From positions 1-6,487 of the forward strand of contig JAODNG010000016.1 in assembly GCA_025465385.1 (NCBI GenBank): a DNA stretch of 6,487 nucleotides, read 5' to 3'. The number at the start of each line of letters is the position of its first letter. The first letter of the stretch is position 1. Below are positions 1 through 5,744 of the stretch, one piece after another. A program made the position numbers and the translations under genes. This stretch comes from Pseudonocardiales bacterium (lineage in GTDB: Bacteria > Actinomycetota > Actinomycetes > Mycobacteriales > Pseudonocardiaceae). Below the pieces are notes generated by a model. The model did not search any database. It was not told the origin of the DNA and worked only from the letters and a program-made list of their open reading frames with translations.

Positions 1-1964
1 GTGTAGGGGAAGGCGTCCTCCAGCTCTGCTTGCCACGGGGTGTCCGGGCCGAACGGGTGCCCCGGTGACGACTGCCGAGCCGCATACAGCTGCACCAGCT
101 CAGCAGCGATCTCCTTGACCGCCTTGCGCGCGCGGCCCTTGGTCTTGGCCCAATCGGATCCGCCCAGCTTGCTCAACGTCGGCAGCTCGCCCCCGACGTA
201 GCGGGTGACCTGGTCGAGCTGGTCGGTGGGCACGTACAGCCGGTCTCCTGGTTGGCCCCGTTTACTGGGCGCGTACTCCACCAGCAGGTATTCCCGGGTC
301 GACTCGGCAGCGCCCTTGACGGTACGCCGCACCATCTCCAGGAACCGCCCGATGCCGTGCTGCTCGTGCACCACGTAATCGCCGCTGCGCAGCGCCAGCG
401 GATCCACCGCGTTGCGCCGACGGACCGGCATCTTCGACATTTCGCGGCTACTGGTGCCACCGCGGGCGCCGGTGATATCCGCCTCGGTGAGCACCACCAG
501 CCCCAGCGCGGGCACCGCGAAGCCGTCCTCCAACGTGCCACGGACCACTGTGACGGTGGCCGCTGCAGGTGGCTGGAGCAGTCCATCGGCGGCGTGCGCC
601 ACCGGCACCTCGGCGTCGCGCAACTGCTCGCAAGCTCGCTGTGCGGTGCCGGTGCCGGGCACCACCAAGACTGCGGCGCCGCCGGTGGCGGTATGCGCTC
701 GCAGGTCGGCGAAGGCGCGTTCGACGTCACCGTGGTAGGGCGGCACGGGAACGATCTGCAGTCGCAGCGAGCCGTGCGAGTCAGTGGTCAGCGGGTTCAG
801 CGTCCACCACGCCACCCCGGTGCCGCGGGCGTGCTCGGCGACCTCGCCCAAACCGCGGTAGGCCGACGCCGAAAGATCCAGCGCCGCGATGTCCACCGGA
901 GCGGCACCACCCCCCGCGGCGACCATCCAGGACGCCTCCAGAAACTCCTGCCCGGTGCGGACCAGGTCGGCGGCCCGCGTCCGGATCCGTTCCGGATCGG
1001 CCAGCAGCACATGGGTGCCCGCCGGCATCACGTCAGTGAGCAGCTGCAACTCTGACCCTGCGAGCACCGGGATGAGGGATTCCATACCTTCGGCGGGGAT
1101 CCCGGCGGCGACCTTCTCCAGCAGCTGCGCGACCGGCCCGGCCGGAGCCTGCGCGACGAGCTGCGCCGCGGCGGCCCGCACGCCTTCGGTGAGCAGCAGT
1201 TCCCGGCACGGCGGTGCGTACAGCTCGTCGGCGGGCGCCAGGGTGCGCTGGTCGGCGACCGCGAAGGAGCGGATCTCCGAAACCTCATCACCCCAGAACT
1301 CCACCCGCAGCGGATGGTCAGCGGTGGGCGGAAAGACGTCGACGATCCCGCCACGCACGGCGAACTCGCCGCGACGATCGACCATGTCGACCCGGGTATA
1401 GGCCAGATCGGCCAAGCGAGCGAGCACGCTGTCGAAGTCGTGCAGCTGCCCGACCCGCAGCCGCACCGGGGAGATCTCACCCAGGCCGGCGAGCATCGGC
1501 TGGATCAGCGATCGTACGGTCGCGACGACAACCTGCAGCGGGTCCGCGGTGCCTTCTTCGGGATGGGCCAGCCGGCGCAGCACCGCCAGCCGCTTGCCCA
1601 CGGTGTCGGCCCGCGGGGACAGCCGCTCGTGCGGCAGGGTCTCCCAGGAGGGCAGCTCAGCGACCACCCCAGCGCCCAGCACGTCGGCCAACTCGGCGGT
1701 CAGCTCACCGGCCTCACGGTCGGTGGCGGTGATGGCCAGCACCGGGTGACCAGTGCGGGCCAGCGCAGCGACGACCAGCGGGCGGGCCGCCGGCGGGCCG
1801 TGCAGCTCCAATTCGGCGGCACCGGCCCGGCCGATAAGTTCGCGCAGCGAGGGCTCGGGCAGGACAGCCTCGAGCAGGCCGGACAGGTGAGCGGCGGATG
1901 TGATCGGTAGCGCGGTCGCTACGGGCACCGTGGTGGACCTTTCGGGCGCGGGAGTCGTCGACAC
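1..1964 (-). CDS. mfd: Transcription-repair coupling factor Mfd, N-terminal 654 residues (3' end outside window)
   Basis: Mfd is a cytoplasmic DNA translocase that displaces RNA polymerase stalled at lesions and recruits UvrA for nucleotide excision repair. The minus strand reads without a stop from the GTG at 1964 to the left edge. The UvrB-like module is recognisable by PSWETLPHERLSP around residue 107 and by RRGEFAVRGGIVDVFPP around residues 195-212, the region that contacts UvrA in the family. The RNA-polymerase-interacting (CarD-like) domain spans about residues 520-590, with DYVVHEQHGIGRF and DRLYVPTDQLDQVTRYVG. The start of the helicase part follows (GGSDWAKTK, then PDTPWQAELEDAF) and the window ends before Walker A; full proteins have about 1,150-1,250 residues. 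GTG 1964 is preferred because GGGGAGGGG lies just upstream. An in-frame ATG at 1994 is possible but has no clear ribosome-binding site. Identity is certain from family motifs; the start is moderately sure. Confidence 0.97.
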   Translation of the reverse strand, partial: MSTTPAPERSTTVPVATALPITSAAHLSGLLEAVLPEPSLRELIGRAGAAELELHGPPAARPLVVAALARTGHPVLAITATDREAGELTAELADVLGAGVVAELPSWETLPHERLSPRADTVGKRLAVLRRLAHPEEGTADPLQVVVATVRSLIQPMLAGLGEISPVRLRVGQLHDFDSVLARLADLAYTRVDMVDRRGEFAVRGGIVDVFPPTADHPLRVEFWGDEVSEIRSFAVADQRTLAPADELYAPPCRELLLTEGVRAAAAQLVAQAPAGPVAQLLEKVAAGIPAEGMESLIPVLAGSELQLLTDVMPAGTHVLLADPERIRTRAADLVRTGQEFLEASWMVAAGGGAAPVDIAALDLSASAYRGLGEVAEHARGTGVAWWTLNPLTTDSHGSLRLQIVPVPPYHGDVERAFADLRAHTATGGAAVLVVPGTGTAQRACEQLRDAEVPVAHAADGLLQPPAAATVTVVRGTLEDGFAVPALGLVVLTEADITGARGGTSSREMSKMPVRRRNAVDPLALRSGDYVVHEQHGIGRFLEMVRRTVKGAAESTREYLLVEYAPSKRGQPGDRLYVPTDQLDQVTRYVGGELPTLSKLGGSDWAKTKGRARKAVKEIAAELVQLYAARQSSPGHPFGPDTPWQAELEDAFPY

Positions 1965-1967
1965 GGA

Positions 1968-1976
1968 CCCCTCCCC
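1968..1976 (-). promoter_or_regulatory. Strong ribosome-binding site deciding the mfd GTG start
   Basis: The minus strand reads GGGGAGGGG here. Its GGAGG core ends 5 nt before the GTG at 1964. It is the strongest Shine-Dalgarno match in the window and favours GTG 1964 over the in-frame ATG at 1994, for which this stretch would be coding. Confidence 0.6.
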
Positions 1977-2008
1977 GGGAGGCGACCGGCGCATGGGGTC
2001 GGGTACCC

Positions 2009-2014
2009 ACAATA
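2009..2014 (-). promoter_or_regulatory. Candidate -10 element for mfd
   Basis: The minus strand reads TATTGT, fitting the TANNNT pattern of actinobacterial housekeeping promoters. It would place the transcript start near 2002, giving a leader of roughly 38 nt before GTG 1964. No convincing -35 hexamer is visible at the usual spacing, so this is only a candidate. Confidence 0.3.
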
Positions 2015-2043
2015 GGCGACCGTGCACCTGCGCGATCGTCTGG

Positions 2044-2084
2044 GTTGGTAGTGGCTGACGGCACTAGCCAGCGCAGTTGGTAGT
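2044..2084. repeat. 9-bp direct repeat flanking an inverted repeat; candidate operator
   Basis: GTTGGTAGT occurs exactly at 2044-2052 and 2076-2084, 32 bp apart, close to three helical turns. Between them lies an inverted repeat, TGGCT (2052-2056) and AGCCA (2066-2070), with a 9-bp spacer. The block sits just upstream of the GATAAT at 2095-2100, where an activator or repressor would act. The repeats are seen directly; the operator role is inferred. Confidence 0.45.
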
Positions 2085-2094
2085 CCTCGGAGGG

Positions 2095-2100
2095 GATAAT
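2095..2100 (+). promoter_or_regulatory. Candidate -10 element for the regulator/glycan genes
   Basis: GATAAT matches the TATAAT consensus at five of six positions and is preceded by GGGG. The -35 position (17-18 bp upstream) shows no TTGACA-like hexamer, as would fit an activator-dependent promoter. If used, transcription would start near 2107, leaving a leader of about 170 nt before the ATG at 2281. A second, weaker possibility is TTGTAG (2145-2150) with TTATCT (2170-2175), spaced 19 bp. Confidence 0.35.
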
Positions 2101-2109
2101 ACGTGCCCT

Positions 2110-2120
2110 GATCGGCGATC
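2110..2120. repeat. Perfect 11-bp palindrome near the predicted transcription start
   Basis: GATCG-G-CGATC has five-base arms around one central base. It starts 10 bp after the GATAAT element, so it would overlap or follow the start of transcription, a place where repressors commonly bind. Its short length means chance occurrence is possible. Confidence 0.3.
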
Positions 2121-2242
2121 TCGGTAACCAGTGGCCGCCCGCCGTTGTAGGCTGAAGGCGTTCAATCGCTTATCTAGCGGGACTTGTTCGCGGCGAAATA
2201 CTCATGATGGGGTGGGGATATTGGCGACCGTCGGGGGGCGGG

Positions 2243-2280
2243 CTGACTGCGGCAATTCGGTCAGTCCGACATGATTTGCC
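2243..2280 (+). repeat. Overlapping inverted repeats abutting the first regulator's start codon
   Basis: Several inverted repeats are packed in 38 bp. GGCAA (2251-2255) pairs with TTGCC (2276-2280), enclosing TCGG (2257-2260) paired with CCGA (2266-2269) over a five-base loop. Alternatives are CTGAC (2243-2247) with GTCAG (2260-2264), and GACTG (2245-2249) with CAGTC (2262-2266). The outer arm ends directly before ATG 2281, and no clear Shine-Dalgarno sequence is present. This may be an operator, or an mRNA structure governing translation of the first regulator. Confidence 0.4.
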
Positions 2281-2946
2281 ATGACTAGTATCGTACTGGG
2301 CGACGACCACGCGGTGTTCGTCGAATCGTTGGTCGCAGTACTGGTAGGGCAGGGATTCCGAGTACCTGCGGTTTCCCGAAGCCTCGCCGGTACCATTGAG
2401 GCGGTCCGCCGTCATCGCCCCGATATCTGCCTACTGGGTCGGCGTTTTTCCGACGGCGATGGAATTACCGCAATCGCTCACGTTATCGCGGTAAGCCCGG
2501 CGACTCGGGTACTCATTCTGGCGGCAGACGGCGATAACGACGCGATGCGCCGGGCCGTCCGGCTCGGGGCGGCCGGATATATGCACAAGACATGCGGCGT
2601 TCGCAAGTTGGTCCACGCGCTGGAACGTGTGATCGACGGCGCGGTCGTGTTGGACGCACCCCGGGCTGCTACCAGTGCACGCTCAGACGTTTCCGAAGCA
2701 CGCCGGCTCGCCGCTCACCTGACCGCTCGCGAACGGGAATGCCTCGGATTGCTCGTCGAGGGCCTCGATACCCCGGCGATGACGCTGCGGCTCGGCGTCT
2801 CGACGACTACCGTGCGCAGCCATGTGCAGGCACTACTGACCAAGCTCGGAGTGCACTCCCGGCTCGAGGCTGCCACCTTTGCGGTTCGTTACGACCTCGT
2901 CGACCACGAGCAACACGGCCCGGAGGGCCAGACGAAGACGGGGTAG
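2281..2946 (+). CDS. NarL/LuxR-family response regulator lacking the phospho-acceptor Asp (Gly53)
   Basis: This 221-residue protein has an N-terminal receiver domain (about 1-120) and a C-terminal LuxR-type helix-turn-helix (about 145-205: LTARERECLGLL, then TTTVRSHVQALLTKLGVHSRLEA), the usual NarL-family size and order. The acidic pair Asp8/Asp9 and Lys103 (GYMHK) are present. The phospho-acceptor aspartate is replaced by Gly53: LLGRRFSDGDG aligns without gaps to the common LLDLRMPGMDG. The usual Thr/Ser after the fourth strand is Ala81/82. It should therefore not be phosphorylated normally and may work as an unphosphorylated DNA-binding protein or a dimer partner. An in-frame TGA at 2272-2274 limits the start to ATG 2281 or later; no good ribosome-binding site is seen. 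By hand count only about 38 of the first 60 codons end in G/C, lower than neighbouring genes. It is followed after 2 bp by a second regulator. Targets are unknown; the glycan genes downstream are the natural guess. Confidence 0.93.
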   Translation: MTSIVLGDDHAVFVESLVAVLVGQGFRVPAVSRSLAGTIEAVRRHRPDICLLGRRFSDGDGITAIAHVIAVSPATRVLILAADGDNDAMRRAVRLGAAGYMHKTCGVRKLVHALERVIDGAVVLDAPRAATSARSDVSEARRLAAHLTARERECLGLLVEGLDTPAMTLRLGVSTTTVRSHVQALLTKLGVHSRLEAATFAVRYDLVDHEQHGPEGQTKTG

Positions 2947-2948
2947 CC

Positions 2949-3695
2949 ATGCGCAGGGCGATACCGCCTGGCCCGATGACCCCGGTTCGGGTGCTGCTCG
3001 TCGACGACCAGCAGATGCTGATCGAGGCGCTCGCCGCCAGGTTGGCCAGCACACCCGACATCGTGGTTGTCGGGCACTGTACTACGCGGGATCCGCAGTC
3101 CGATGCGCTCGCCACCCTGCTGCGCCCCGATGTGATCACCATCGAAGTCGCGCAGGCCCAGGACGCGGCGACGCTGCTGGCGTCGTTTCACGCGGCGTGC
3201 CCGCCGGCACGCGTCGTGGTGCTCACCGCGAGCCGTGACCCGCAGCAGGCTGTCGAAGCGGCGCGGGCGGGCGCCGACGGCTGGGTATCGAAGGAGTCTT
3301 CGATCGGCACGCTCGCCGACGCCCTGCGCAGCGCGAGCCGGGGTGATTCTTACTTTCCACCGGAGCAACTAGGTCACGTTCTCCGGGACCTGCGGGCAGA
3401 CGTGGGCCGGGTGCGGCGCCGTGAAGGTCCGCTGGATGTCCTGACGCCCCGGGAGCACGACGTGCTGACCTGCTTGGCCCAAGGACGCTGCCCAGCAGAG
3501 ATCGCCGACGACCTCGGGATGTCGGCGAATACCGTCCGTACCCACATCAACAAGATCTTCACAAAGCTGGGCGTGCACAGCCGGCTGGAGGCTGTTGCGG
3601 TGGCGCGCGGGGCGCTGTGCCGCGGCCAGTCTCCCCCAACAGGCGTAGCTGCTGCCCTCTCAGCGCAGGAGCCCGCTATGAGCGTGCAGCCGTAG
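2949..3695 (+). CDS. NarL/LuxR-family response regulator with Glu at the phosphorylation site (Glu66)
   Basis: This 248-residue protein has a receiver domain (about 13-130) and a LuxR-type helix-turn-helix (about 162-222: LTPREHDVLTCLAQG, then ANTVRTHINKIFTKLGVHSRLEA). Asp19/Asp20, Thr93 (VVVLTAS) and Lys115 (GWVSK) are kept. The phospho-acceptor position carries Glu66: RPDVITIE aligns to the usual RPDVVLLD. Asp-to-Glu changes mimic phosphorylation in some response regulators, so constitutive activity is possible but unproven. ATG 2949 follows the stop of the first regulator by 2 bp, implying translational coupling; an in-frame ATG at 2976 (MTPVRVLLVDD) is an equally plausible start giving 239 residues. 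The reading frame is open back to 2592, but that part overlaps the first regulator and is not protein-like. The recognition helices of the two regulators are very similar (TKLGVHSRLEA shared), so they are paralogues that may bind related sites or heterodimerise. A 26-residue tail follows the DNA-binding domain. Confidence 0.93.
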   Translation: MRRAIPPGPMTPVRVLLVDDQQMLIEALAARLASTPDIVVVGHCTTRDPQSDALATLLRPDVITIEVAQAQDAATLLASFHAACPPARVVVLTASRDPQQAVEAARAGADGWVSKESSIGTLADALRSASRGDSYFPPEQLGHVLRDLRADVGRVRRREGPLDVLTPREHDVLTCLAQGRCPAEIADDLGMSANTVRTHINKIFTKLGVHSRLEAVAVARGALCRGQSPPTGVAAALSAQEPAMSVQP

Positions 3696-3709
3696 CGTCG
3701 GGTTGCACC

Positions 3710-4498
3710 ATGAGCGAAGCGATCGACGAAATCCCTCCCACCAAGGGCTGGGACGACCGCCCCAAACCCGGCGGGTATGGCACGCTGCCCCCCGTCTTGA
3801 TGTATCACTCAGTGGCACCGTATGACCACGATCCGTATCTGGTCACCGTGCGCCCGCAACGGTTCGAACAGCAGCTTCGCTGGTTGCACCGGCGGGGCCT
3901 GCGCGCCACCTCGATGCGCGAGCTGCTGGCGGCCCGGCGCTACGGAACTGGCCGGGGGCTCGTCGGACTCACCTTCGACGACGGCTACGCCGACTTCTGC
4001 GAGCATGCGCTGCCGGTGCTGGCGCGATTCGGCTTCACCGCCACCGTGTTCGTCATCGCCGACCTGCTCGGCGGCGCCAACTACTGGGACCAGCCGGGTC
4101 CCCGCAAAATGCTCATGACGGCCGAGGAGATCCGCCACATCGCCGCTTGCGGCATGGAGATCGGCTCGCACAGTCGGCGGCATGTGTCGCTGACCTCGAT
4201 CACCACCGCCGATCTCACCGCTGAGGTATCCGGCAGCCGAACCATCCTGCAAGAAGTGTCCGGGCAGGATGTCTCAGGGTTCTGCTACCCGTATGGACAC
4301 GTTGATGCGCCGGCCGTAAATGCAGTGCGAGCTGCCGGCTACCACTACGGATGCGCGATCTGGCGCTCGCCGCTGACTGGTGTGCACGCACTGCAGCGCA
4401 GCTACATCGGGGACCGTGACGGATCGCTGCGGCTGCTCGCCAAGTGGTACCGGCACCACCTGCGTTCCCGACCCAATCTGGGGCTTGCGCGCCGGTGA
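3710..4498 (+). CDS. Polysaccharide deacetylase (NodB / carbohydrate esterase family 4-like)
   Basis: This 262-residue protein should hydrolyse N- or O-acetyl groups from a saccharide in a metal-dependent reaction. The NodB signature motifs are visible: TFDDG with Asp90 (catalytic base) and Asp91 (metal ligand), then SHSRRH with His154 and His158 (metal ligands), then CYPYG around residues 192-196 as the third motif. VLMYHSV at 29-35 is a common opening of this subgroup. There is no signal peptide, lipobox or membrane segment, so the enzyme is predicted to be cytoplasmic, unlike secreted peptidoglycan or PNAG deacetylases. ATG 3710 is chosen because it lies 14 bp after the preceding stop; the frame opens earlier (to 3617) but that part overlaps the second regulator. 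Its TGA overlaps the GTG of the glycosyltransferase gene, so the two are coupled. The true substrate is unknown; an intermediate of the polysaccharide made by this locus is the best guess. Confidence 0.93.
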   Translation: MSEAIDEIPPTKGWDDRPKPGGYGTLPPVLMYHSVAPYDHDPYLVTVRPQRFEQQLRWLHRRGLRATSMRELLAARRYGTGRGLVGLTFDDGYADFCEHALPVLARFGFTATVFVIADLLGGANYWDQPGPRKMLMTAEEIRHIAACGMEIGSHSRRHVSLTSITTADLTAEVSGSRTILQEVSGQDVSGFCYPYGHVDAPAVNAVRAAGYHYGCAIWRSPLTGVHALQRSYIGDRDGSLRLLAKWYRHHLRSRPNLGLARR

Positions 4499-5661
4499 GG
4501 CCGCTGACCGTGCTGCATGCGGCGCAGCCCACCGACGCTGGGGTGGCCAGGTATGTCGCTGCGGCGACCCTTGACCAGCTCGCCCGGGGCTGGCGGGTGA
4601 TAGTCGCTTGCCCGTCCGGCGGTCAACTCGCCGCCGAGTTGACCGCAGCCGGGGTGCCGCGACTGCATTGGCCCGCGACCCGTTCGCCCAGCGTGGATAC
4701 GCTCGGCGAGACGCAGCGATTGCGCCGGCTGATCGGCCAGGTAGACCCCGACGTGGTGCACCTGCACTCAGCGAAGGCGGGGTTGGCCGGGCGGCTCGCG
4801 GTGCGCGGGGCCCGCCGCACGCTGTTCCAACCGCACGGCTGGTCATGGCTGGCAGCTCGGGGCGCGACCGCGCGCGGGGCGCTGGCCTGGGAACGCCTTG
4901 CCGCGCGCTGGACCGACGTGTGCGTGTGCGTCGGCGACGGTGAGGCCGCCCACGCGCGGCATCGGCGAATAAGGAGCCGCCATGTCGTGGTCCGCAACGG
5001 CGTCGATCTCGGAAAGTTCGCGCCAGCTGACGAGCGAACGCGCATCGCAGCCCGGCATCGGCTGGGAATCGACCGGGATGCGCCGCTGGCGGTCTGTCTC
5101 GGTCGGGTCACCCGGCAGAAGGGGCAGGACGTCCTGGTCACCGCGTGGCCACGGGTGCGCGAGTACTGCCCGGCAGCGATGCTGTGCATCGTCGGCGACG
5201 GCGACCTGCTGCCCACATTGCGTCGCGGAGCCGAGCCTGGCGTGCGATTCGTGCCATCGGTCACCGATCCCCGACCCTGGTACGCGGCGGCCGACGTGGT
5301 GGTGCTGCCCTCTCGCTGGGAGGGCCTGTCACTGACCGTGCTCGAGGCGCTGGCCAGCGGCTGCTCCGTGGTGGCCGCCGACATCCCCGGACTCGCGGAG
5401 GCGGTGCTCCCAGCAGTGGGTGCCCGGGTGGCAGCCGGCGACGTCCGCGCGCTGGCCCAGGAGCTCGCGCGTCGGCTCATCGATGCCGACCTGCGCGCAG
5501 CCGAGGCACACGCTGCTGCACTAGCTGCCCGAGCCTTCGACATTCGCCAAACCCACGACCAACTCGCTGCCGTCACAACCCGAGTCGCCCGTTTACCGCG
5601 CCGGGGCCGCGATTCGGCTCCGAATGGCGGTACAGGCGCGAGCGTCGTGCGGGTGACGTAG
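4495..5661 (+). CDS. GT4-type glycosyltransferase (GT-B fold)
   Basis: This 388-residue protein matches the usual length of GT4 retaining glycosyltransferases, which transfer a sugar from a nucleotide donor to a growing, often lipid-linked, glycan at the inner face of the membrane. The N-terminal acceptor half opens with TVLHAAQPTDAGVARYV (residues 5-21) and contains the PHGWSW motif (113-118). The C-terminal donor-binding half has GRVTRQKGQD (203-212), whose Arg204 and Lys209 normally bind the diphosphate, and RWEGLSLTVLEALASG with the EX7E pair Glu276/Glu284. No membrane segment is seen. GTG 4495 overlaps the TGA of the deacetylase gene (GTGA), an arrangement typical of translational coupling; the frame extends to an ATG at 4444, but this lies inside the deacetylase gene and would add 17 residues that do not look like part of the fold. 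Donor and acceptor cannot be told from sequence. Confidence 0.94.
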   Translation: MRPLTVLHAAQPTDAGVARYVAAATLDQLARGWRVIVACPSGGQLAAELTAAGVPRLHWPATRSPSVDTLGETQRLRRLIGQVDPDVVHLHSAKAGLAGRLAVRGARRTLFQPHGWSWLAARGATARGALAWERLAARWTDVCVCVGDGEAAHARHRRIRSRHVVVRNGVDLGKFAPADERTRIAARHRLGIDRDAPLAVCLGRVTRQKGQDVLVTAWPRVREYCPAAMLCIVGDGDLLPTLRRGAEPGVRFVPSVTDPRPWYAAADVVVLPSRWEGLSLTVLEALASGCSVVAADIPGLAEAVLPAVGARVAAGDVRALAQELARRLIDADLRAAEAHAAALAARAFDIRQTHDQLAAVTTRVARLPRRGRDSAPNGGTGASVVRVT

Positions 5662-5744
5662 GCGGGCTACTGCGGATGAGGGAGGACCCGACGTCTGGCT
5701 GATGCCACGGTCGGCACAGCACATATCCACAGTCGGGGGGAATT
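5662..5744 (+). other. 83-bp gap before the dehydrogenase gene
   Basis: The gap holds no gene and no convincing terminator: the only pairing noted is CCGAC with GTCGG over a long loop, too weak to stop transcription and lacking a T run. The dehydrogenase is thus probably still in the same transcription unit, although a separate promoter cannot be excluded. Confidence 0.5.
5735..5741 (+). promoter_or_regulatory. Ribosome-binding site supporting the GTG 5745 start
   Basis: GGGGGGA ends 3 nt before GTG 5745 and supports that start. A rival in-frame GTG at 5808 is preceded by GGAGAAG at 5795-5801, so internal initiation is possible. Confidence 0.45.

Larger units (their letters stand above)
1981..2230. 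repeat. Three dispersed copies of GGCGACCG in the intergenic region
   Basis: Exact copies lie at 1981-1988, 2015-2022 and 2223-2230; the last two share one further base (GGCGACCGT). The first two start 34 bp apart and flank the candidate mfd -10; the third lies about 50 bp upstream of the regulator start. They could be binding sites for one regulator, or chance repeats in GC-rich DNA. Confidence 0.35.
1965..2280. other. 316-bp divergent intergenic region between mfd and the regulator genes
   Basis: No convincing gene lies here; the only reading frames crossing it are short and antisense to flanking genes. Because the flanking genes diverge, it must carry at least one promoter in each direction. 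It is visibly less GC-rich than the genes on its left and contains candidate -10 elements, a 9-bp direct repeat, three copies of an 8-mer, a palindrome and inverted repeats next to the downstream ATG, each listed separately. No tRNA, IS end or CRISPR-like repeat was seen. Confidence 0.8.

Noticed and set aside
252..1055. Long plus-strand reading frame of 267 codons antisense to mfd
   Set aside because: It lies wholly on the opposite strand of a clear mfd reading frame, has low-complexity R/G/H-rich translation and no recognisable domain; long shadow frames are expected in GC-rich DNA.
1314..1910. Plus-strand frame of 198 codons opposite the mfd 5' part
   Set aside because: Same reason: antisense shadow of mfd with Q/G/R-rich, domain-free translation.
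2170..2415. Minus-strand 81-codon frame across the intergenic region
   Set aside because: It overlaps the start of the first regulator on the opposite strand, has no ribosome-binding support and no recognisable motif.
2592..2948. N-terminal extension of the second regulator into the first gene, or a programmed-frameshift fusion
   Set aside because: The frame is open but the translation is arginine-rich and not receiver-like, and no slippery sequence was seen; the receiver domain begins after 2949.
3617..3709. 31-residue extension of the deacetylase
   Set aside because: It overlaps the second regulator's 3' end and does not resemble a signal peptide; the ATG at 3710 fits the operon spacing.
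4623..5576. Minus-strand frame of 317 codons
   Set aside because: It is antisense to the glycosyltransferase gene, whose motifs are unmistakable; the translation is S/R/T-rich with no known motif.
5676..5702. Tiny ATG frame of 8 codons in the gap before the dehydrogenase
   Set aside because: Too short, no ribosome-binding site, and no leader-peptide-like codon runs.
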